Shown here piece by piece: positions 1 to 5,124 of a DNA stretch of 17,617 nucleotides (positions within the stretch are counted from its first letter, which is position 1; every line of letters begins with the position of its first letter). Position numbers and translations under genes: made by a program. The notes beneath the pieces were generated by a model, which ran no database searches, was not told the DNA's origin, and was given only the letters and a program-made list of their open reading frames with translations. The DNA is from an uncultured Dehalococcoidia bacterium (lineage in GTDB: Bacteria; Chloroflexota; Dehalococcoidia; Tepidiformales; Tepidiformaceae), in contig CALFYR010000224.1 of NCBI GenBank assembly GCA_937954195.1, positions 1 to 17,617 of the forward strand, read 5' to 3'.

Positions 1-6
1 GAGGGT

Positions 7-65
7 GCGGCGGGAGGCACGACCCCGGAATGGGGGACCGGGGCGTCTCACCTGCCCCCCGCCGC
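7..65. other. Strong GC-rich inverted repeat, possible structured RNA, unassigned
   Basis: The first 178 bases hold no convincing gene. Positions 7-19 (GCGGCGGGAGGCA) and 53-65 (TGCCCCCCGCCGC) form a 13-bp inverted repeat with one imperfect position. That position is A/C when read on the plus strand but G-U when read as minus-strand RNA, so the minus reading pairs better. Inside it, 23-28 (CCCCGG) pairs with 38-43 (CCGGGG). Further small hairpins follow: TGGTG-GGAA-CACCA near 68-81 and GTAGC-AAG-GCTAC near 109-121. I do not recognise the family. It could be part of a structured RNA cut by the window edge, or a complex 3' region for the minus-strand gene that ends at 179. Confidence 0.4.
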
Positions 66-178
66 GTTGGTGGGAACACCAGTACCACAGAACCTGGTGG
101 CCCCTCCTGTAGCAAGGCTACGGCGGGCTGGTGCTGGCGGTGAGGACGGAACGGTCCCATTCAGACGGCCATCCGGCC

Positions 179-505
179 CTAGGTGGACGAAATCGCGGCT
201 CGCTGGATCGCGGCATCGAGGAGGGCGAGCACCTCAGCGTGCGTTGCCGTGTCGTTGAAGCGCGGAATGCCGGCCCCGGGATGCTGACGAGCGACCTCAT
301 CAAGGAGCGCGGAGCGGGCAGCCCAGTAGGACGTACGGTCGGGCGCGCAGTGTTCGGCGGCCCCAACAAGACACCATGACACGGCATTCCGCGATCGCGG
401 GTGCGTTTCGGCATCGTCGGCGGCCCTGGCGACGGAGCCGCGGGTCCAGCGGTGCGGATCGTTCAGCAGGTCGCGCACGTTGCGCAGCGTGATATAGGCA
501 GACAT
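179..505 (-). CDS. DUF6197 family small protein
   Basis: A 108-aa protein of unknown function. The start is the ATG at 505, preceded by GAGGAG seven bases upstream; longer versions of the frame have no ribosome site. Visible features are an N-terminal helix with DPHRWTRGSVAR (residues about 17-28), a SWCLVGA segment near residue 44, and a C-terminal FNDTATHAEVLALLDAAI. The pattern 'W-T-x-G ... WC-x-x-GA ... FND-x-x-x-x-THAEVLALLD' is characteristic of the DUF6197 family, best known from actinobacterial and phage genomes. No signal peptide or membrane span is visible. The assignment rests on motif memory, not a database match. It reads away from folE, so the two are divergently arranged. Confidence 0.72.
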   Translation of the reverse strand: MSAYITLRNVRDLLNDPHRWTRGSVARAADDAETHPRSRNAVSWCLVGAAEHCAPDRTSYWAARSALLDEVARQHPGAGIPRFNDTATHAEVLALLDAAIQRAAISST

Positions 506-578
506 TGGATCTCCTCGCGCGTTCGTCCCACGGCGATTGAGTCCGGGTCGTGCGTCGCCTTCTCCCGGCGGGCTTCCA

Positions 579-592
579 TTACCGTCCGGTAA
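579..592. promoter_or_regulatory. Inverted repeat TTACCG-TC-CGGTAA, candidate operator
   Basis: A perfect 6-bp inverted repeat with a 2-base centre lies in the 255-bp gap between the divergent DUF6197 and folE genes, about 75 bp upstream of the DUF6197 start. Its size and ACCG/CGGT half-sites resemble operators of small homodimeric repressors such as the TetR family. The rest of the gap (506-578 and 593-750) shows no other gene and no clear sigma70 box. The operator role is inferred. Confidence 0.4.
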
Positions 593-750
593 GTTAGATG
601 TCGACCCGCTCGGCTCGATGCACGGCAACAACAGGGTGAACGACCGTAGCGGCGGGGTGTAAGGATGGTTACTCCTGCCGGCCGTCGCCAGCCTGCGTCG
701 GTGTGCGGTCGTCCGTTGCATCCTGCTACGCTTTCAGGCACACCCATTTC

Positions 751-754
751 GGAG
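751..754 (+). promoter_or_regulatory. Ribosome binding site that favours a TTG start for folE
   Basis: GGAG lies six bases before the TTG at 761. The in-frame ATG at 665 has only a weak AAGG directly beside it. The 32 residues between the two starts are proline/arginine-rich and show no FolE-like sequence, so the internal TTG is preferred. Confidence 0.55.
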
Positions 755-760
755 CACGGT

Positions 761-1342
761 TTGACTGCTGCAAACGGACCCGACCACGCCCGCGTGAAGA
801 CCGCGGTTATCGACATGCTGAACGCCATTGGCGAGGACCCCGACCGGGAGGGGTTGGCCGATACGCCGCGGCGCATCGCCGACATGTATGCGGAGATCTT
901 CGAAGGCCTGTTCATGGACCCGCGGGAGCACCTGCGGGTCGGGTTCGAGGTCGCTCACGACGAGATGGTGATCCTGCGGGACATCCCCTTCTACAGCATG
1001 TGCGAGCACCACTTTCTGCCGTTCCACGGCGAGGCGCACGTCGGCTACATCCCGGATGGGCGCGTGGTGGGCATCAGCAAGCTGGCGCGCGTGGTCGAAG
1101 GGTATGCGCGGCGGCCCCAGATCCAGGAACAACTCACGAGCCAGATCGCGGAAGCGATCATGGAGGTGCTCCAGCCCGACGGCGTTGGCGTGGTGATCGA
1201 AGCCGAGCACCTGTGCATGACCATGCGGGGCGTGAAGAAGCCCGGCAGCCGGATGATGACGAGCGCGATGCGCGGGGACTTCCGGAATTCGGAGCTGACG
1301 CGGGCGGAGTTCCTCTCGCTCCTGCACGGGCACCGGCGGTAA
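761..1342 (+). CDS. folE: GTP cyclohydrolase I
   Basis: Type I GTP cyclohydrolase converts GTP to 7,8-dihydroneopterin triphosphate and formate, the entry step to tetrahydrofolate and other pterins; it acts in the cytoplasm as a toroidal decamer. Counting from the TTG at 761 the protein is 193 aa, the usual family length. The zinc and active-site motif [10 protein letters not shown] begins at C81 (zinc Cys and the His at 84). The second zinc Cys is C152 in [10 protein letters not shown], followed by the family-typical [15 protein letters not shown] and [10 protein letters not shown] segments also match. An in-frame ATG at 665 would add 32 non-conserved residues. It is not in an operon here and ends 13 bp before the convergent split-barrel gene. 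Confidence 0.95.
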   Translation: MTAANGPDHARVKTAVIDMLNAIGEDPDREGLADTPRRIADMYAEIFEGLFMDPREHLRVGFEVAHDEMVILRDIPFYSMCEHHFLPFHGEAHVGYIPDGRVVGISKLARVVEGYARRPQIQEQLTSQIAEAIMEVLQPDGVGVVIEAEHLCMTMRGVKKPGSRMMTSAMRGDFRNSELTRAEFLSLLHGHRR

Positions 1343-1355
1343 CCGGAGCACCGGG

Positions 1356-1784
1356 TCAATCGGGCTTCGCGTAGTCCCAGGAGATGACCTTCGAGGGCGT
1401 GACTTCGATGTAGGCCGCGCCAGGCCGGGCCTCTGTGGGAAGTTGCTCCTCGGGCACTCCGCGGGCCGCCATGGATGACCGGAGCAGCGGGAGCATCTCG
1501 CCGGGCTCGCTGATGACGCGGGCGTCGCCCTGGATGCAGACACCCTTGATGTCCTGCATGGTCGATCCGCTTTCGAGCATGAGCGAGACCTTCGGATTGC
1601 GCTCGATGTTCTTCAGCTTCTGTGTACCGGCACGGCAACCCATGTACACACGGTCGCCCTGGCGGAAGTACCCGATCGGGATGGTGTGGGGATGGCCGCT
1701 CGCGCTGAGCGTGGTCAGCGCAATCCAACCCGGGCGGCTATCGAGGAAGGCGTGGACTTCTTCTGTGGTCATTTTTCCGGGCAT
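1356..1784 (-). CDS. Pyridoxamine 5'-phosphate oxidase-family (split-barrel flavin/F420) protein
   Basis: A 142-aa protein starting at the ATG at 1784, with GGAGG six bases upstream. The N-terminal EVHAFLDSRPGWIALTTLSASGHPHTIP layout, the YMGCRAGTQKLKNIERNPKVSLML core and the later GDARVISEP strand are typical of the single-domain PNPOx-like split beta-barrel superfamily, which binds FMN or F420. Members include F420-dependent reductases and haem-degrading proteins; the substrate cannot be read from sequence. The KLKNIERNPKVSL motif is common in the F420-type subgroup, but I cannot prove F420 use. It is divergent from the crotonase gene and convergent with folE. Confidence 0.88.
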   Translation of the reverse strand: MPGKMTTEEVHAFLDSRPGWIALTTLSASGHPHTIPIGYFRQGDRVYMGCRAGTQKLKNIERNPKVSLMLESGSTMQDIKGVCIQGDARVISEPGEMLPLLRSSMAARGVPEEQLPTEARPGAAYIEVTPSKVISWDYAKPD

Positions 1785-1850
1785 GGCGCACCTCCGGCCG
1801 TTGGGTGGGTGATTCTGCGCACGGTGGCGGGAGGATGTCGAGGCGGCCGT

Positions 1851-1879
1851 TTGTGGGGCGCCTGAGGCGGGGCTAGACT
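1851..1879 (+). promoter_or_regulatory. Candidate sigma70-like promoter for the crotonase gene cluster
   Basis: TTGTGG (1851-1856) and TAGACT (1874-1879) are separated by 17 bases and end 26 bases before the ATG at 1906. The -10 matches consensus at four of six positions and the -35 at three of six. It sits in the 121-bp divergent gap with the split-barrel gene. Confidence 0.42.
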
Positions 1880-1905
1880 TCGGCGCACACTTCCCGGAGG
1901 GCTCC

Positions 1906-2809
1906 ATGAACGACCTGCGCACCATCATCTACGAAGTTGAAAACGGCCGGGCGCGAATTACGCTGAACCGGCCGGAGAAGCTAAACGCGCTTTCGCTCGA
2001 ACTGCAGCAGGAACTCAACGAAGCGCTCTGGGAAGCGGACAACGACACCAATGTCCGGGCCGTGATCCTGCGTGGCAACGGCCGGGCGTTCAGCGCCGGG
2101 TACGACCTGACGCCGCTGGCCAACCGCCGCCCGGCGCCGGAGGGCGACCATTACACCGCGGTCTACCGCGGGGGCCGAACGTTCGACGACGATGCGTGGC
2201 AACTTGAGCGCGCACAGCGGCTACGCATGGCGATCTTCGACATGCATAAGCCTGTCATCGCGCAGGTCCACGGGTATTGCCTCGCGGGCGGGACGGATAT
2301 CGCGTTGCTGTGCGACATCATCATCGCGGCCGACGACGCGACCATCGGGTTCCCGCCGGCACGGGCGATGGGCTCGTTGCCGAACCAGATGTGGGTATAC
2401 CACTGTGGTCCCCAAGTGGGCCAAGCGCCTCTTCCTTACGGGGGACACGGTCACAGGTGCGGAAGCCGCCAGGATCGGGCTCGTGCTGAAGTCGGTACCG
2501 GCGAACCTGCTCGAACAGGAAGTCGAGTCGCTGGTCGACCGGATGGTGATGATCGACTCAGAGCTGCTGAGCGCGAATAAGCGCATTGTGAATGTCGCGC
2601 TCGAGTTGATGGGCGCCCGGACCATGCAGCGGTTCGGCGCGGAAAACGACGCTCGCGCTCACCTCGCGCCGAGTGTCCGCGAATTCGGACGTATTGCGGG
2701 CGAACAGGGGCTGAAGGCCGCGCTACACTGGAGGGACGCGAAGTTCGGCGATGGCCGGGCACGCGTCGAGGGGCCAGAAATCCGGGACGAGAATGGACGC
2801 CTTGTATGA
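1906..2809 (+). pseudogene. Enoyl-CoA hydratase/isomerase (crotonase) family, broken by a +1 frameshift
   Basis: Two overlapping frames encode one crotonase of about 300 aa. The first frame starts at the ATG at 1906 (GGAGG upstream) and carries AFSAGYDL (oxyanion hole), GYCLAGGTDIAL and GFPPARAMGSLPNQMWVYH. The second supplies WAKRLFLTGDTVTGAEAA to the C-terminus, ending with the TGA at 2807. The frames join at CCCC (2410-2413); removing one C gives GGT CCC AAG TGG GCC (GPKWA), restoring the usual family sequence. As written, the first frame stops at 2580. It could be a real inactivating mutation or a homopolymer error in the assembly; good codon use on both sides suggests recent change or error. 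The two classical catalytic Glu positions appear to be Asp (GGTDIAL) and Ala (PPARAMG), so hydratase activity is uncertain even if intact. Its stop overlaps the next start (ATGA). Confidence 0.86.
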
Positions 2810-3444
2810 CGATTAAAGCCACATCGCTCCTTTCGATCGTGGCGATCTGGGTCACCAGCATCCTTGCGGTGGCGATGAACGACGATCACTGGTGGATCCT
2901 GATCTTCGCGCTGCTGGCGACGGGCGCTGTCGGCGCATCGGCGTGGCGGCGGCTGGGCCTCTCCCGGCTCATCGCGATCAGTGGGACGTGGGCCGGCGTC
3001 GCGCTCGCGGCGGCTGTGGAGGATGGATCGGCCTGGCCGAGCATCTTCGGATTCCTGACAACCGGCGCGGTGGTGTACAGCACGATGCGGCGAGACGCGT
3101 GGATCCTTGGGGCCGGCGTGGCGGCAGCCTGGTTGGCCACCGGCCTCGCCGTGGCGTTCGAAGGTTCGGACGCGGCCTGGATGTGCGTCTTTGCGTTTCT
3201 GACGGCGGGCGCGCTGGCGAACAGCAACCGCGAACTCGGCCGGGGCGTTGCCGCCATGGTGTGGTGGGGGACTGCAGCCGGAATCGTCCTGATCTTTGGC
3301 GCCGGATGGGCATGGCTGAGCGTGATCGCGTTCATCCTCACGGCCTCGAGCATCGGCTTTGGCGGCTTCAACTTCCCGCGCGGGCTCGAATGGGACCTGT
3401 TCGACCGTGATGACGATGGCGACCGCGTGAAGGTCGTGCATTAA
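2806..3444 (+). CDS. Membrane protein with four tandem two-helix repeats, unknown function
   Basis: A 212-aa, highly hydrophobic protein whose ATG overlaps the stop of the crotonase gene. I recognise no named family. It is built of four similar units of roughly 46 residues: each has a Trp, an LA-x-A helix, an acidic or small turn with an aromatic (NDDHWW, EDGSAW, GSDAAW, GAGWAW), then a helix ending like FALLATGAVGAS, FGFLTTGAVVYS, FAFLTAGALANS and IAFILTASSIGF. Units run approximately 15-45, 62-92, 109-140 and 154-183, giving about eight membrane spans. Basic linkers (AWRRLGLSR, TMRRD, NRELGR) separate them. The C-terminal tail (after residue 190) is acidic and probably soluble. It is translationally coupled to the gene before it. 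Confidence 0.8.
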   Translation: MTIKATSLLSIVAIWVTSILAVAMNDDHWWILIFALLATGAVGASAWRRLGLSRLIAISGTWAGVALAAAVEDGSAWPSIFGFLTTGAVVYSTMRRDAWILGAGVAAAWLATGLAVAFEGSDAAWMCVFAFLTAGALANSNRELGRGVAAMVWWGTAAGIVLIFGAGWAWLSVIAFILTASSIGFGGFNFPRGLEWDLFDRDDDGDRVKVVH

Positions 3445-3453
3445 CATCGGGAT

Positions 3454-3711
3454 ATGGGCACCCGCGAGCAGTTCGACGACGGCGATGACGAGTTCGACGA
3501 GGACGAGGATGTCATCAGTCTTGACTACGAGGACGATGAGCCCGACCTGGGGCCGGACGAACGCGACGCCGACCTGATGGACGGCACATGGGAGGCGGAA
3601 CACTACGGCGGCCGCCGCAAGAGCCGCGACTGGAACGCCATCGGGCTGGGAATCGCGCTGCTCATCATCGTGGCGATGGTGCTGCCGATGGTGCTGGTGG
3701 TGTTCGAATGA
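3454..3711 (+). CDS. Small acidic protein with one C-terminal membrane span, unknown function
   Basis: An 85-aa protein. Residues 6-48 are dominated by Asp and Glu (for example DEFDEDEDV and DYEDDEPDLGPDERDADL). A short basic patch GGRRKSRDW (about 52-60) is followed by one hydrophobic span (about 62-84, GLGIALLIIVAMVLPMVLVV) reaching the C-terminus. By the positive-inside rule the acidic part should be cytoplasmic, making it a tail-anchored protein. The gene begins 9 bp after the four-repeat membrane protein and its stop overlaps the next ATG (ATGA), so it lies in the same transcription unit. No family is recognised. Possible roles, all inferred, are scaffold or cation-binding partner of the membrane protein upstream. 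Confidence 0.72.
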   Translation: MGTREQFDDGDDEFDEDEDVISLDYEDDEPDLGPDERDADLMDGTWEAEHYGGRRKSRDWNAIGLGIALLIIVAMVLPMVLVVFE

Positions 3712-4307
3712 CCGACCGCCTGGCCGGACGCGTGATCGCCATCGTGTGCCGGGGCAGCGAAGAGGATCGCGCGATCGCCGTGGCACTCGCGGAGGCAGGA
3801 GCGAACCTCGCGTTCGGGACCGTCACGCGCGCCCAGAAGGAAGAGTTTTCAACTGCATCCATTGCGAATGAGGTCTGGGCGATAGGGCGTGACCAGTTCA
3901 ACCGCGTGATGGATGCGGCCGACCCGGCGGAATCGGCCTCGTTCGCGGCGGAAGTTGTCGACACGCTCGGGCGATGCGATGCGCTCGTGATCGCCCCCGG
4001 GTTGCCCGCTGCCATCGGGTTCGACGAACTCTCCCGGGACGAGTGGGAGCCGTTGGCCACCGCGCACCTCACAGGTCCGCTCTTTGCGGCGCAGGCGTTT
4101 TGGCGCGTGTTGGATCGAGCTGGCGGCGGCACCATCGTATTGGTGACCGAGACGGCGGGGCACCGCGACATCGCGGGTTCGATGTTCGGCGAAGGGCAGC
4201 GGGCGTTGGGGGCGCACCTGGGCATCCTCGGCGCGGACCGCGGGGTGCGGTCGGTGGTGGTGAGCCGCGAAGGCGCCCCGGAGCAGGTGCTCTCGGCGCT
4301 TACCTAG
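3708..4307 (+). CDS. SDR-fold protein with degenerate active site
   Basis: A 199-aa Rossmann-type protein of the short-chain dehydrogenase/reductase superfamily, starting at an ATG that overlaps the previous stop. The beginning (LAGRVIAIVCRGSEEDRAIAVALAEAGANLAFG) has the beta-alpha-beta layout and the A-x-x-LAEAGANL helix, but not the usual TGxxxGIG. Where NNAG is expected it has VIAPG. The Ser-Tyr-Lys catalytic set appears replaced: the Ser position is near Thr147, and YxxxK reads F160-GEG-Q164 followed by the usual RALGAHLGIL helix. At 199 aa it is shorter than the usual roughly 250. It probably keeps the fold and perhaps nucleotide binding but not standard SDR catalysis. It is the last gene of the 1906-4307 run. 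Confidence 0.8.
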   Translation: MTDRLAGRVIAIVCRGSEEDRAIAVALAEAGANLAFGTVTRAQKEEFSTASIANEVWAIGRDQFNRVMDAADPAESASFAAEVVDTLGRCDALVIAPGLPAAIGFDELSRDEWEPLATAHLTGPLFAAQAFWRVLDRAGGGTIVLVTETAGHRDIAGSMFGEGQRALGAHLGILGADRGVRSVVVSREGAPEQVLSALT

Positions 4308-4393
4308 GTCTGGACCTCCTGGCAGGTGAATTCCGTAGACCTCCGTGTCCGTTTGCGTGGCGTTGCGCGGCGTGCTTGGCGCCGTGTTCAACA

Positions 4394-4422
4394 TTGATCT
4401 TAATTTTTTCAAGTTACATATT
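4394..4422 (+). promoter_or_regulatory. Sigma70-like promoter in an AT-rich island
   Basis: TTGATC (4394-4399) and CATATT (4417-4422) are separated by 17 bases, each matching consensus at four of six positions. The surrounding stretch 4386-4436 is strikingly AT-rich for this window. The expected transcription start near 4429 is 70 bases before the ATG at 4501 and would drive the 75-aa protein, the DUF2089 gene and the DUF4097 gene. Confidence 0.6.
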
Positions 4423-4500
4423 GACTTTCTTCAGACCATGGCCGATATTGACGACAGTGAACTTGCGAATGGCCCTGGCGGGCCCGGGAAAGGAATGGCA

Positions 4501-4728
4501 ATGGACCTCTATACGCACTTCACGACTGAGTACCGCGACCAATGGATCGCGGGGCGGCTGGCCTCGGCGCGGCCGTACAGGGTTGGGACTGGCTCGCTGC
4601 CGACCGCTATGATCGCCGCGGCGGCGAGTGGCATCCGCCGCACTTCGACGCGCCTGGAGAACTGGGCGCGGGGTACAACCACCGATGTGCCCGAACACTT
4701 CGTGCCTCGCGTCCCCACGGCGCGCTAA
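4501..4728 (+). CDS. Small hypothetical protein
   Basis: A 75-aa protein, no family recognised. The ATG at 4501 has AAGGA six bases upstream; in-frame ATGs at 4495 and 4438 are possible but less well placed, the latter lying only about 9 bases after the predicted transcription start. Third codon positions are mostly G or C, as in true genes of this window, which supports coding. The sequence has an aromatic N-terminus (MDLYTHFTTEYRDQWIAGRLASARPYR), a short alanine-rich middle and a C-terminus ending FVPRVPTAR. No signal peptide or clear membrane helix is seen. Its stop codon TAA overlaps the AAGGAG ribosome site of the DUF2089 gene, suggesting translational coupling. Confidence 0.55.
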   Translation: MDLYTHFTTEYRDQWIAGRLASARPYRVGTGSLPTAMIAAAASGIRRTSTRLENWARGTTTDVPEHFVPRVPTAR

Positions 4729-4740
4729 GGAGCATCGACG

Positions 4741-5124
4741 ATGGCCCGGTTCGTAGGAGCTTGCCCCAGCTGCGACAGCCCAATGGCGGTCCGCAGGCTG
4801 GAGTGCCCGGAATGTGGCGTGGGTGTCGACGGGCACTTCGATGCCGGCCCGCTCGCGCGTCTGAACCGGGAGCAGCTGGCGTTTGTAGAAACGTTCCTTC
4901 GAGCCAGGGGCAAGATTAAGGACGTGGAGGAAGACCTCGGCATCTCGTACCCGACCGTGGTGGCGCGGCTCAATGAAGTGCTCGTGGCACTTGGTTTCGA
5001 AGCCGGCGAGGACCCCAGGGATGCCGAACGGCGGCAGCGGATCCTGGACGAACTTTCAGCGGGCCGCCTGACGGCGGCTGAGGCAGCCGAACAACTCCGC
5101 GCATTGAGTACTCGCGATGGCTAG
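4741..5124 (+). CDS. DUF2089 family zinc-ribbon/HTH protein
   Basis: A 127-aa protein with three parts. Residues 8-25 form a zinc ribbon with CPSC (C8, C11) and CPEC (C22, C25). Residues about 43-83 (LAFVETFLRARGKIKDVEEDLGISYPTVVARLNEVL) look like a helix-turn-helix related to sigma-region-4 or LuxR-type DNA-binding folds. Residues about 98-122 (RRQRILDELSAGRLTAAEAAEQLRAL) are a short helical module. This order is that of DUF2089 proteins, thought to be transcriptional regulators though not well studied. The start is the ATG at 4741 with AAGGAG upstream. Its end overlaps the DUF4097 gene by 8 bp, and the C-terminal module is repeated at the end of that protein, so the two probably work together. 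Confidence 0.87.
   Translation: MARFVGACPSCDSPMAVRRLECPECGVGVDGHFDAGPLARLNREQLAFVETFLRARGKIKDVEEDLGISYPTVVARLNEVLVALGFEAGEDPRDAERRQRILDELSAGRLTAAEAAEQLRALSTRDG

Noticed and set aside
68..125. ACAGAA and AGCAAGGC strings resembling conserved parts of RNase P RNA
   Set aside because: The order and flanking elements are wrong (no GAGGAAAGTCC, no GGTAAAC before AGCAAGG, no ACAGAA..GGCTTA end), and there is no room before the gene ending at 179.
2659..3786. Long minus-strand open frame (375 codons)
   Set aside because: It is rich in His/Arg/Pro in the way of antisense frames in GC-rich DNA and lies opposite three plus-strand genes with clear features.
4345..4500. Longer form of the 75-aa protein starting at 4345
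   Set aside because: It would translate through the predicted promoter and has no ribosome site; the AT-rich part encodes an atypical sequence.
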